Shown here: in pieces, positions 10,501 through 20,493 of the stretch
Position numbering within the stretch: position 1 is the stretch's first letter
How the letters are laid out: every line of letters begins with the position of its first letter
NCBI GenBank assembly: GCA_032718475.1
Contig: JAUCBJ010001092.1
Span: forward strand, 1-54,622
Length of the DNA: 54,622 nucleotides
Direction of reading: 5' to 3'
Origin: Nemertoderma westbladi
Taxonomy: Eukaryota; Xenacoelomorpha; Nemertodermatida; Nemertodermatidae
Translations under genes and position numbers: made by a program
Notes under the pieces: generated by a model
The model's input: the letters and a program-made list of their open reading frames with translations, nothing else
Told to the model about the DNA's origin: nothing
Database searches by the model: none

Positions 10501-12045
10501 ACACAATTCGTATGAGAGTGGTTTCCCTTTACACAACTCGTATGAGAGTGGTTTCCCTTTACACAACTCGTATGAGAGTGGTTTCCCTTTACACAACTCG
10601 TATGAGAGTGGTTTCCCTTTACACAACTCGTATGAGAGTGGTTCCCTTTACACAACTCGTATGAGAGTGGTTTCCCTTTACACAACTCGTATGGGAGTGG
10701 TTTCCCTTTACACAACTCGTATGAGAGTGGATTCCCTTTACACAACTCGTATGAGAGTGGTTTCCCTTTACACAACTCGTATGAGAGTGGTTTCCCTTTA
10801 CACAACTCGTATGGGAGTGGTTTCCCTTTACACAACTCGTATGAGAGTGGTTTCCCTTTACACAACTCGTATGGGAGTGGTTTCCCTTTACACAACTCGT
10901 ATGAGAGTGGATTCCCTTTACACAACTCGTATTAGAGTGGTTTCCCTTTACACAACTCGTATGAGAGTGGATTCCCTTTACACAACTCGTATGAGAGTGG
11001 ATTCCCTTTACACAACTCGTATGAGAGTGGTTTCCCTTTACACAACTCGTATGAGACTGGTTTCCCTTTACACAACTCGTATGGGAGTGGTTTCCCTTTA
11101 CACAACTCGTATGAGAGTGGTTTCCCTTTACACAACTCGTATGGGAGTGGTTTCCCTTTACACAACTCGTATGAGAGTGGATTCCCTTTACACAACTCTA
11201 TGAGAGTGGTTTCCCTTTACACAACTCGTATGAGAGTGGTTTCCCTTTACACAACTCGTATGGGAGTGGTTTCCCTTTACACAACTCGTATGAGAGTGGT
11301 TTCCCTTTACACAACTCGTATGGGAGTGGTTTCCCTTTACACAACTCGTATAAGAGTGGATTCCCTTTACACAACTCGTATTAGAGTGGTTTCCCTTTAC
11401 ACAACTCGTATGAGAGTGGTTTCCCTTTACACAACTCGTATGGGAGTGGTTTCCCTTTACACAACTCGTATGAGAGTGGTTTCCCTTTACACAACTCGTA
11501 TGAGAGTGGTTTCCCTTTACACAACTCGTATGGGAGTGGTTTCCCTTTACACAACTCGTATGAGAGTGGATTCCCTTTACACAACTCGTATTAGAGTGGT
11601 TTCCCTTTACACAACTCGTATGAGAGTGGTTTCCCTTTACACAACTCGTATGAGAGTGGTTTCCCTTTACACAACTCGTATGAGATGGTTTCCCTTTACA
11701 CAACTCGTATGGATGGTTCCCTTTACACAACTCGTATGAGAGTGGTTTCCCTTTACACAACTCGTATGAGGAGTGGTTTCCCTTTACACAACTCGTATGA
11801 GAGTGGTTTCCCTTTACACAACTCGTATGAGAGTGGTTTCCCTTTACACAACTCGTATGAGAGTGGTTCCCTTTACACAACTCGTATGAGAGTGGTTTCC
11901 CTTTACACAACTCGTATGGAGTGGTTTCCCTTTACACAACTCGTATGAGAGTGGATTCCCTTTACACAACTCGTATGAGACTGGTTTCCCTTTACACAAC
12001 TCGTATGAGAGTGGTTTCCCTTTACACAACTCGTATGAGAGTTTT
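10501..12045. repeat. 30-bp satellite array, about 51 units
   Basis: The unit contains CACAACTCGTATGAGAG followed by TGGTTTCCCTTTA, 30 bases in all. Single-base variants (GAGAG versus GGGAG; GGTTTCC versus GGATTCC; a TTAGAG form) recur in the same order in different parts of the array. Because 30 is a multiple of three, long open frames run through it on both strands (10-residue repeats such as TTRMRVVSLY). These are by-products of the repeat, not genes. A few units past 11680 carry 1-3 bp deletions. Confidence 0.95.
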
Positions 12046-12239
12046 CTATAAGGTGAACATTATCTATTAGATCGATATCCATTAGGTAATGCTATGCTAT
12101 GCCGTGTTATAGGCGTATACCAGCATGCATAACTGATAATTGAATAAACTGATACTCCATTGATGGACATGGTCAGAGTCTCAGTATCAGAAAATAAATT
12201 GTCTAAGTCACTATTATTGTACAACAGACTACAGATTAT

Positions 12240-12308
12240 GACTTAGGGTTAGGGTTACATGACAGTTTTAATTATAGTTGAGGCCTGACCAACTAACCCT
12301 AACCAAAA
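12240..12308. repeat. Short inverted telomere-like repeats
   Basis: TTAGGGTTAGGGTTA (12243-12257) and its approximate inverse CTAACCCTAACC (12293-12304) face each other across 35 bases. Only two or three units are present on each side, so this is at best a small interstitial telomere-like motif or an element end. Confidence 0.4.
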
Positions 12309-12339
12309 TAATAAACGAACTAAAATAACCGCCTGGTAT

Positions 12340-12548
12340 GTATGTAGCCTTTGATTCGTTGTACCCGTTTGTATGTTGTACACTTTGACTCGTTTTGTCT
12401 GTACCCATTGACGTCATGTTTTGTGCACTTTGACCGGCTGGTTTGTACCCTTTGTCTTGTTGTACCCTTTCATGTTGTACTCTTTGACTTGTTTTATTCC
12501 CTTTGACTCGTTGTACCCATTGACCTTTGTACCAATTGACCTAAAGCG
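12340..12548. repeat. Degenerate repeat of about 19-22 bp (CCTTTGACTCGTTGTA-like)
   Basis: Words such as TTTGACTCGTTGTACCC, TTTGACTTG and ATTGACCTTTGTACC recur loosely with variable spacing. It is noncoding and looks like a decayed minisatellite. Confidence 0.5.
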
Positions 12549-12611
12549 CTACGCCTTTACATTACAATTGAGCTTAGTCTGAGTTGATGACAGTATAAAT
12601 TATAACTAAAT

Positions 12612-13320
12612 ATGGACATATTTCGTGAAATGTTGTTCAGCTATCAAAGTGTAAGCATAAGCTCAAAAGATGGTATGCTTGAGCATGTGGATGACTTCTG
12701 TTACCTGGGATCATGGATCCGGAAGTCAGGTGAGGACCTTCGAATACGTAAGGTAAAGGCATGGGCAGCCTTGAATAGGCTTTCCAGGATTTGGAAGTCA
12801 CCGAGAATTAATCGGAAACTTAAGGTCCGGTTATTTAGAGCAGCAGTAGTTCCAGTACTCCTCTATGGGAGTCCATGCTGGGCTCTAACTGCTGAGGACA
12901 CCAAATCTCTGGACGGCACATTCACAAGAATGCTACGCCGGGTTCATTGTGTCAAGTTCAATGCACACATCTCCAACCAGACACTATATAACATTGGAGG
13001 TGTCTCATTGGTTCCCCCAAGCTTGACACTAGAACAAAATCGCCTCCGCTTTGCAGGACATTGCTTTCGCCGTGAGGACCCGCCAGTGCATAATCTTGTA
13101 CTTTGGCAGCCTCATGGAGTGAATAAGCATGGTGGACAGCCCATGACTTTCTTGAGACGCATCTTAAAGGACACTGGCCTTGAAGATGCGGATGATCTAG
13201 CAAATGTCATGGGTGATATTGAGTTGTGGCGGTGCAATTTTGTCGATAAGCCGGCACAGCATTCTTAAAAATGCAGCTGTAATGCAGCATGCCGATCCTA
13301 GTAGTAGTAGTGGGTATTCA
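12612..13320 (+). mobile_element. 5'-truncated LINE: C-terminal part of a non-LTR retrotransposon polyprotein
   Basis: The 218-codon open frame at 12612-13268 matches the region after the reverse transcriptase of animal non-LTR elements. It has VDDFCYLGSWI, then a KAWAALNRLSRIWKS helix, LFRAAVVPVLLYGSPCWAL, RMLRRVH, LRFAGHCFRR and a final DTGLED segment. The RT core (YADD box) is missing, as expected for 5' truncation during target-primed integration. The frame is intact to its stop. A short 3' end with a (TAG)n tail (13306-13317) follows, the usual type of LINE 3' microsatellite. The apparent ATG is incidental. It may belong to the same broad family as the copy at 34486-36369, but the two fragments do not overlap enough to prove it. 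Confidence 0.8.
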
Positions 13321-13554
13321 GTTTCGCGTTCCATAATGTTGATAATATGCTAATATTTCGAATATCGCACATTGAATCCTTCTCACCTTTTTTATTTAAC
13401 AGCAAACTAAATAATAACTGAATATGAATAATATATTAATAGTTATGTTAACAATTTTCCAATACGTATTTGGTGGTCATACATACTGTACAAACAAACA
13501 TACATACAAACAACATACATACTGTATATACTCCATCCTTCATGTTTCTGCCGG

Positions 13555-13905
13555 TAGTATTTTTTTCAAGAGTAAGGATTTTTTTCATTATTTTTGAAAG
13601 TATTTTTTTCATTTTTTTTCGAAAGTATCTGTTTCATTCTTTATGTAGAGATTTCAGGCTTTTCGTTTCATTTCCTATTCATATGCAGTAGAGTAATGTG
13701 GTAATGTACAGTACTGCAGTGGGACTAGCCCCTTTTCACTGTGCCAGTGTTGTGTTCCGGTCTGGTAGTAGGCATAATTGTTTTGTTTACGTCCCTGTAA
13801 GTAACGAATAGGTCGTTCCTGAAAAAAACAATGAAAAAACTACTTTCGAAAAAAATGAAAAAAATACTTGCTTTCGAAAAAAAAGAAAAAAAATATTATG
13901 GGTAT
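13555..13905. repeat. Inverted T-rich / A-rich pair, possible foldback element
   Basis: A tract at 13557-13640 made of TATTTTTTTC and TTTCGAAAGTA words is mirrored in reverse complement at 13818-13900 (GAAAAAAATACTTGC, TTTCGAAAAAAA). The arms are about 80 bases with a loop of about 180. No coding frame or clear target duplication is seen. Confidence 0.55.
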
Positions 13906-14130
13906 TCTGGCGTCTGGTCAGCTGGTATCCAGCTATTAGGCCTATAAATAATACATTAGGCCTACATACAGACATATACTGTATAAAGAATATTATTACC
14001 GGTACCAGTACACGTAATTAAATTAATAACTACCGGTACCGGTACTGAACTATTGTATAAATAATAATGTAAATTACTCAAAGTGAAAGTGAAGAGAATA
14101 GTACCGGTAGCTAGGTATCTGTAAGTAGAT
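13906..14130 (+). promoter_or_regulatory. RAB3GAP1 upstream region with ACCGGTA and AGGCCTA words
   Basis: Several ACCGGTA words (13998-14042, 14103) and AGGCCTA words (13939, 13960) lie in the 240 bases before the RAB3GAP1 leader, matching the same words before other genes in the window. Promoter function is inferred only from position. Confidence 0.3.
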
Positions 14131-14141
14131 AAGATAGAACC

Positions 14142-14222
14142 ATGTCGAACAATAACTCCAGCTACGAGAGTAGATAGGATAGAACCATGTCGAACAATAA
14201 CTCCAGCTACGAGAGTAGATAG
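14142..14222 (+). promoter_or_regulatory. Two upstream ORFs that duplicate the RAB3GAP1 start region
   Basis: The start-codon context and first seven codons of RAB3GAP1 (ATG then codons for SNNNSS) appear three times: at 14142, 14187 and the real start 14240. The first two are 45 bases apart. Each upstream copy reads MSNNNSSYESR and then hits TAG (14175-14177 and 14220-14222). They are in a different frame from the main gene and share the same GAACC bases before ATG. If transcribed they would act as two identical uORFs in the leader. Confidence 0.75.
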
Positions 14223-14239
14223 GATAGAACAGTAGAACC

Positions 14240-17200
14240 ATGTCGAACAATAACTCCAGCGACGAGGAGGAAGTCTTTGAGATAACCGACTTCACAACTG
14301 CCACGGATTGGGAAATATTTACGGCTCGTATTGAGGAGATACTCCATGAATGGAATCTCCGCGACTTACCGCTGCAGTCACCGGGGGAAACTTATCAACC
14401 TAGGAACTCTGTGCCTGTATGGGAGGAACAGCAATGTAATGTTAGTTTTAGTTCCACGTTATTTACGGTAACTCGATATTCTTTGCGGCCCTTCAACTTG
14501 TGTAGTTTAGAAGACGGTAAAGCCGCTATCGATGGTAGTAAAAATAGTTTGCCAAGATATCTTCTAGATATGCAAACGAAAGACCGCGAAGAGTTTCCCA
14601 CTAAGGAGCATTGTATCTACCGCTGGTTCGGTCTCACTGATTTCGTTATCGTAGCGCCAATTAGCGACATTGTCGGAACCGAAAGTAAAATCGGATTGTT
14701 AGTTAGTTCGTTAAACATCGCGTTGAGTAACACCGATGGTTGCGTTCCCTGGTTCGTACAGATCCTACAGCGATGGCGTCGAGTGTTTCTGGGTGTCGGA
14801 CTCTCCCCAACTAGCCACACAACCTACACAACGTCTCACATCCACAAACCGCCACAGAAACTCTCCCATCTCAACGGACTAGTCAGTTTACTCAAAGAGA
14901 AACTCTCCGACCGCCTCTGTCTAACTCAAGCGAACCTTTCTGTATCGGCGAGGTTCACCTACTCGGTACCGGTCCCCGACTGGGAGGATGTTTCCGTCTC
15001 ACCCCAATCCATCGGCATCCAATGCGGTGCGATAAACGATGGTATATCCGAACTCCAACTCTCGACTATTTGGAGTGACATCGAGGAATCCTTGGTTGTA
15101 GACAACGGGAGTTACACGAACCTGCATCCTCTAGAAGCTCCTCGATGGACTCTAAGGGTCGTCGTCGATAGCGGCTCCGCTAGAACTCGTCTAGAGGAGT
15201 TACTCAACCAATGGGTTGGCCTCCTGGAGGGCACCGAGACCTCCACATCCGTTGTCGAGGCTGCAGGATCCAACCGGGTTGAGTTCGCTTCCGCGTTGAA
15301 CAAACTGACTAATACGAAACTCTCCCGGGACATCCCGTCGCTCACCGACGTCCTCAGAGTCGATGCCATCGGCGTTGCTAGCGGCAACGATAATCAACCA
15401 ATATCGCCGGAAAGTTTAGATAATTTACTTCAGTTTATTTTCCCGGATTCTATGGATGAAGTTACAATCCATCGGAAACAGAACGAGGGGGGGCAGCTGG
15501 GAGGGGGGAAGGTGGGAGGGGGGAAGGTGGCAGGGGGGGAGCTGGGAGGGGGGAAGGTGGCAGGGGGGAAGCTGGCAGAGGGGCAGCTGGGAGGGGGGAA
15601 GGTGGGAGGGGGGCAGCTGGGAGGGGGGAAGGTGGCAGGGGGGAAGCTGGCAGAGGGGCAGCTGGGAGGGGGGAAGGTGGGAGGGGGGAAGGGAGGGGGG
15701 CAGCTGACAGAGGGGCAGCTGGGAGAGGGGCAGCAGGCAGGGTGGCAATTGGGAGAGGGGCAGCTGGCAGGGGGACAGCTGGTAGAAGGACAGCTGGCAG
15801 AGGGGCAGCTGGGAGAGGGGCAGCTGGGGGAGGGGGAGGAAGCTCAAGGGGCAGGTCAGACTCTGGGAATGGGCGATTCCCCAATAACTAACCCCAAAAT
15901 CTACCCTGATTTACCCCGCAGTGACTCATCAGATTCTGAACCGTTGGAATCCGACTCAGGGAATCCGGGGCTGTTCGAACCCATTGAACCAACCGACTCA
16001 GTTAACCGACTCACTGAGGACCAACGACGACTAAAGGCTGCCCCGACTAACAGCCTCGCCCACCGATTGGCTGTCGCCCTGGTGATGGTCTCAGACTCGG
16101 CCCCGGCCGTGGCCCAACTTTGGGGTGAAGTTATTCTAGAACTGCGTTACCGTCTGGAGAACAACGTACCGCTACCGGGGACCCAAGGACCGCCAGACTT
16201 GGCCTGCTGTCTGCTCCAACAGAAACTCCAGCTGCTCAACGCCTGTATCGCGCAGCGGATAAAGCGAGAGGCTACGGAGACCGCAGAGCTTCCGTACAAC
16301 TCGACAACGGCGACCAACTACACAGGGGACGACGAATTCTACGAGTGCGTCGAGCGGATGGACGAGTCGGACGAGTTGGCCTGGGAGTCGGAGTTTCCGG
16401 TTCCGGAAGGGGTCCCGGATCCCCTCCCGGAGGGTCGGGCGCGACTCTGTGAGCCTCCGACGTTCCTACTGAGTCGTCCGACGCAACCGATGTACGTGCC
16501 GTCAACCCAGGAACCGGCGCCAATGACGGAGGACGCCTTGGCCGAGCAGACTGCGTTGCTAGGTCGCCTAGCAACCTCGGAGCTGCGCATGCGCGTGCAG
16601 AGCGCCTCATTGGTCTCCGACATGGAGGCGTTCAAGGCGGCGAACCCTGGCTGCGGATTGGCTGATTTTGTGCGGTGGTACTCGCCGCGCGATTGGTTGG
16701 TCGAGGGCCGGTTGAGTGCGCGGATGTTGGTTGCGGGAAACGCGTGGGAAGAGGCGTGGATAGCGGCGCGAAGCTGCCCCGCCCACAGACAGCGTCGGTT
16801 GTTCGACGATACTCGCGAGGCAGAGAAGGTGATGCACTACCTGAGCGGGTCCAATGTGGGCCAGCTGGTCGGGATGTTGTTACCCGTAGTTATAGCGACT
16901 GGTATAGCTGAGCTGCGGAGAGTCGACAAGGGAGGTCGACTGCAATCTGAAATAGAGCGAATCTCCAAGAGATATTTAGTCGAATCTCAGCAGGACATCA
17001 ACTCGATCGATTATAAAGCGATTGTTTCGCAAATCGCTAAAGTAGAACTTCGTTTGTTTCAGTTTCGCTCCGTTTGCGAGAAGTTGGGCGCGGAAGATTT
17101 GGAAGGGAATCCACAAGACGATGTGTTGGACTTCCTGTGGGATTTACTTCTTAATTCTGGGGATGTGGATATCCCTGGAGGGCCAAACTCCCTGATAGGA

Positions 17201-17419
17201 CGTCGTTTGGCAACGCTACTCTACGGACACTGCCAATCAGGAAGCTTTCCCTCCTTCCCTGCTCCCATTGGCCGAGAGTATATATTGCGCACCTCTCCCC
17301 CAACCAATAGCGGCTATCCTGCATTTCCCCAACGACTTTACAGTGTTATAACTAATAATGAATTCCGAGTTTGTACTGCAATAACTAAGGATACTAGATT
17401 TGTTTATACAACTCCTTAA
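14240..17419 (+). CDS. RAB3GAP1: Rab3 GTPase-activating protein catalytic subunit
   Basis: RAB3GAP1 with RAB3GAP2 forms the Rab3 GAP and Rab18 exchange complex, acting in vesicle release, ER structure and autophagy. This 1059-residue product carries the family's N-terminus (EVFEITDFTTATDWE), a middle part (HCIYRWFGLTDFVIVAP) and the conserved catalytic block from about 750: QEPAPMTEDALAEQ, DMEAFKAANPGCGLADFVRW, YSPRDW, LSARM, then RRLFDDTREAEKV (851-863). It ends with GREYILRTSPP (about 1010) and PQRLYSVITNNEFR, as in vertebrate proteins (about 980 residues). Conserved arginines suited to GAP activity are present, though I do not assign the finger. The extra length is mainly a Gly-rich repeat insert at about 413-537, between IFPD and the LKAAPTNSLAHRLAVAL segment. 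Start: ATG at 14240, directly before the family N-terminus. It is a single exon from first to last conserved block. Confidence 0.95.
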   Translation: MSNNNSSDEEEVFEITDFTTATDWEIFTARIEEILHEWNLRDLPLQSPGETYQPRNSVPVWEEQQCNVSFSSTLFTVTRYSLRPFNLCSLEDGKAAIDGSKNSLPRYLLDMQTKDREEFPTKEHCIYRWFGLTDFVIVAPISDIVGTESKIGLLVSSLNIALSNTDGCVPWFVQILQRWRRVFLGVGLSPTSHTTYTTSHIHKPPQKLSHLNGLVSLLKEKLSDRLCLTQANLSVSARFTYSVPVPDWEDVSVSPQSIGIQCGAINDGISELQLSTIWSDIEESLVVDNGSYTNLHPLEAPRWTLRVVVDSGSARTRLEELLNQWVGLLEGTETSTSVVEAAGSNRVEFASALNKLTNTKLSRDIPSLTDVLRVDAIGVASGNDNQPISPESLDNLLQFIFPDSMDEVTIHRKQNEGGQLGGGKVGGGKVAGGELGGGKVAGGKLAEGQLGGGKVGGGQLGGGKVAGGKLAEGQLGGGKVGGGKGGGQLTEGQLGEGQQAGWQLGEGQLAGGQLVEGQLAEGQLGEGQLGEGEEAQGAGQTLGMGDSPITNPKIYPDLPRSDSSDSEPLESDSGNPGLFEPIEPTDSVNRLTEDQRRLKAAPTNSLAHRLAVALVMVSDSAPAVAQLWGEVILELRYRLENNVPLPGTQGPPDLACCLLQQKLQLLNACIAQRIKREATETAELPYNSTTATNYTGDDEFYECVERMDESDELAWESEFPVPEGVPDPLPEGRARLCEPPTFLLSRPTQPMYVPSTQEPAPMTEDALAEQTALLGRLATSELRMRVQSASLVSDMEAFKAANPGCGLADFVRWYSPRDWLVEGRLSARMLVAGNAWEEAWIAARSCPAHRQRRLFDDTREAEKVMHYLSGSNVGQLVGMLLPVVIATGIAELRRVDKGGRLQSEIERISKRYLVESQQDINSIDYKAIVSQIAKVELRLFQFRSVCEKLGAEDLEGNPQDDVLDFLWDLLLNSGDVDIPGGPNSLIGRRLATLLYGHCQSGSFPSFPAPIGREYILRTSPPTNSGYPAFPQRLYSVITNNEFRVCTAITKDTRFVYTTP
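15480..15850 (+). repeat. In-frame 15-bp minisatellite inside RAB3GAP1
   Basis: About 25 units of a 15-base G-rich repeat (GGGAAGGTGGGAGGG, GGGCAGCTGGCAGAG and variants) encode five-residue units GGGKV, AGGKL, AEGQL and GEGQL. The unit length keeps the frame. The insert sits in a linker that is variable between animals, so the domains on either side should be unaffected. It makes long Pro-rich frames on the opposite strand, which are not genes. Confidence 0.95.
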
Positions 17420-17927
17420 GACAATATTGTACCAGTAGTGTCTCTTTTTGTTCCGGGGGGAGGGGGGGGGGGGGGGGGGGGGGGCAAGTTAGTGTCCGCC
17501 AACTACTAACTTGTTATTGTTTTGTATCTTAAATCGAGAACATTCACCTTGTTTTCTAACATTATGATTTATTTTCGCATCTTTTATATAATATAGTTCA
17601 CAGCAAATCTATATAATTATTGTCTTCAGCGTGAACTTTCCTACATGTTTCGTTTTTTTTCTGCGGCCTGTTTCTGCGGACTTTCTATGACCTATGGGGC
17701 CTGTCTTCTGGGTTCATTAGCAAGGATGAAAAGCTTAATCATTTCTGACTTTCCGTTGCCATGGTTGCGCACGCACTCAGACAAAGCATACTTTCCTCAT
17801 ATGTTTGAGTTGCATAACCAGTATGAGTTATAATGAGTCTAACTGTGTTTATTGGATGCCAATCGTTCACGACTTTCCTTTCAGTCTAGAATCTGCGCCA
17901 CGCGTGTCTCACATCAGCCTCGTCTGC
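17420..17927. other. RAB3GAP1 3' flank with a long G run
   Basis: A G-rich homopolymer run (about 17455-17484, one A near its start) lies 35 bases after the stop. The rest is AT-rich. A 62-codon open frame at 17645-17833 has no recognisable features. Confidence 0.5.
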
Positions 17928-20158
17928 AATGCAGCAAAGCTCACCCAACGTCACAGCAAGTTGCAGCACCTTGCGCCGTAACACCCTGCGTTGCAGCACC
18001 CAGTTACAGCATCAACTTGCAGCACCCAGTTACTGCACCCTACGTTGCAGCACCCTACGTTGCAGCACCCTACGTTGCAGTAACCAGTTGCAGCACCCTA
18101 CGTTGCAGCACTATGCGTAAAAGCAGCCTGCGTTGTAGCACCCTACGTTACAGCACCCTGCGCAACAGCACCCTGCGTTGCAGCACCCTACGTTTCAGCA
18201 ACCAGTTGCAGCACCCTACGTTGCAGCACCCTGCGTAACAGCACTCTGCGTTACGCACCCAGTTGCAGTACCCTTCGTTGCAACATCAAGTTGCAGCACC
18301 GAGGTGCCGTACTCTGCGTTACAGCACCCAGTTTCAGCACCTTGCGTTACCCTACGTGGCAGCACCAAGGTGTAGCTCTCTGCTTGACAGCACCCTGCGT
18401 TGCAGCACCCTGCGTAACAGCACACTACGTTTCACCACCCTGCGTAACAGCACACTGCGTTGCAGCACCAAGTTGCAGCACCCAGTTGCAGCACCCTGCG
18501 TTACAGCACTCTGCGTTGCAGCACCCTGCGTAACAGCACCCTACGTTGCAGCACTCTGCGTTACAGAACCCTGCGTTACAGCACCCAGTTGCATCATTCT
18601 GCGTTACAGCACCCTGAGTTGCAGCACCCTGCGTAACAGTACACTGCGTTGCAGCACCAAGTTGCAGCACCCAGTTGCAGCACCAATTTGCAGCACCCAG
18701 TTGCAGCACCCTTCGTTGCAGCACCCTACGTTGCAGCACTCTATGTTACTGCACCCTGCGTTGTAGCACCCTGCATTACAGCGCCCATTTGCAGCACCCT
18801 GCGGTACAGCACTCAGCGTCTCAGCACACTGCGTTGTAGCACCCAGTTGCAGCACCCTGCGTTACAGCACCCTGCGTTTCTGCACCCAGCTGCAGCACCC
18901 TGCGTTGCAGCACCCTGCGTTTCTGCACCCAGTTGTAGCACCTTGCGTTACAGCGCCCAGTTGCATCACCCTGCGTTACAGCACCCTGCGTTTCTGCACC
19001 CAGTTGTAGCACCCTGCGTTACAGCGCCCAGTTGCAGCACCCTGCGTTTCTGCACCCAGTTGCAGGACCCTGAGTTGCAGCACCCTGCGTATCAGCACAC
19101 TGCGTTACAGCACCCTAAGTTGCAGCACCCTTCGTTGCAGCACCATTCGTTGCAGCACCATACGTTGCAGCACTCTGCGTTACAGCATCCTAAGTTGCAG
19201 CACTCTGCGTTACAGCACCCTGCGTTGCAGCACCCTGCGTATCAGCACCCTGCGTATCAGCACACTGCTTTGCAGCACTCAGTTGCAGCACCAAGGTGCA
19301 GCACTCTGCGTTACAGCACCCTGCGTTGCAGTACCATGCGTAACAGCACACTTCATTGCAACACCCAGTTGGAGCACCCTTCTTTGCAGCACCATACGTT
19401 GCAGCACAATACGTTGCAGCACTCTGCGTTACAGCATACTAAGTTGCAGTACCAAGGTGCAGCACTCTGCGTTACAGCACCCTGTGTTGCAGCACACTGC
19501 GTTACAGTACCCTACGTTGCAGCACCAAGGAGCAGCACCATACGTTGCATCACAATACGTTGCAGCACTCTGCGTTACAGCATCCTAAGTTACAGCACCA
19601 AGGTGCAGCACTCTGCGTTACAGCACACTGCGTTGCAGCACCCTTCGTTGCAGCACTCTGCGTTACAGCACCCTAAGTTGCAGGCAGCACCCTACGTTGC
19701 AGCACCCTTTGTTGCAGCACCATACGTTGCAGCACTCTGCGTTACAGCATCCTAAGTTGCAGCACTCTGCGTTACAGCACCCTGCGTAACAGCACCCTGC
19801 GTTACAACTCCCAGTTGCAGCACTCTGCGTTACAGCACCCTACGTTGCAGCACCCTGCGTATCAGCACACTGCGTTGCAGCACCCAGTTGCAGCACCCTA
19901 AGTTGCAGCACTCTGCGTTACAGCACCCTGCGTTGCAGCACCATGCGTTACAGCACACTTCGTTGCAGCACCCAATTGCAGCACACTTCGTTGCAGCACC
20001 ATACGTTGCAGCACTCTGCGTTACAGCATCCTAAGTTGCAGTACCAAGGTGCAGCACTCTGCGTTACAGCACCCTGCGTTGCAGCACACTGCGTTACAGT
20101 ACCCTACGTTGCAGCACCAAGGTGCAGCACCATACTTAGCAGCACAATACGCTGCAGT
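17928..20158. repeat. 15-bp minisatellite (GTTGCAGCACCCTGC type), about 2.2 kb
   Basis: Around 145 units of a 15-base repeat with variable positions (GCGTTGCAGCACCCT, GCGTTACAGCACTCT, AAGTTGCAGCACCCA). Higher-order duplication is visible: a stretch around 19390-19540 with ordered variants (GTACCAAGGTGCAGC at 19449) returns near 19985-20135 (same word at 20041), about 592 bases later. Long frames through it on both strands are by-products. Confidence 0.95.
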
Positions 20159-20493
20159 TAATATACAAACATTTGTAGTTTAGACACTTTGAATACCTCA
20201 ATATAACGCTTGAGGGCTTCCACAATATCATTCCATTACACAATGGTGTACATTACACACACAATGCTGTTCTGTATTATTGTAATATTTATTGGTGGTG
20301 GGCTGGTAATATTAATATGTTATCGTTCTTATTTTGTACCACCGTTAGATTACATATATTCAATAGAAACTGGTTAAACAACATGTTGTATTGCTCATCT
20401 CAATTTGGAATAAATTGTATAAATGAATTCTATTATATGTATTTATGAATTTATGTATTATATGTACAAATTTAGGAATCGCGTAATTTTTCT

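Noticed and set aside
10423-12029. Long open frames on both strands encoding 10-residue repeats (TTRMRVVSLY, CKGKPLSYEL)
   Set aside because: They follow from the 30-base satellite period, which keeps several frames open at once; no unique flanking protein sequence exists.
10501-12045. CRISPR-like array
   Set aside because: Units are contiguous with no spacers, and the genome is eukaryotic.
15425-15884. Pro/Leu-rich open frames antisense to RAB3GAP1
   Set aside because: They are the complement of the in-frame glycine-rich repeat of RAB3GAP1.
17852-20161. Large open frames (up to 368 codons) rich in Gln, His, Cys and Thr
   Set aside because: Produced by the 15-base minisatellite; the same repeat reads open in several frames on both strands.
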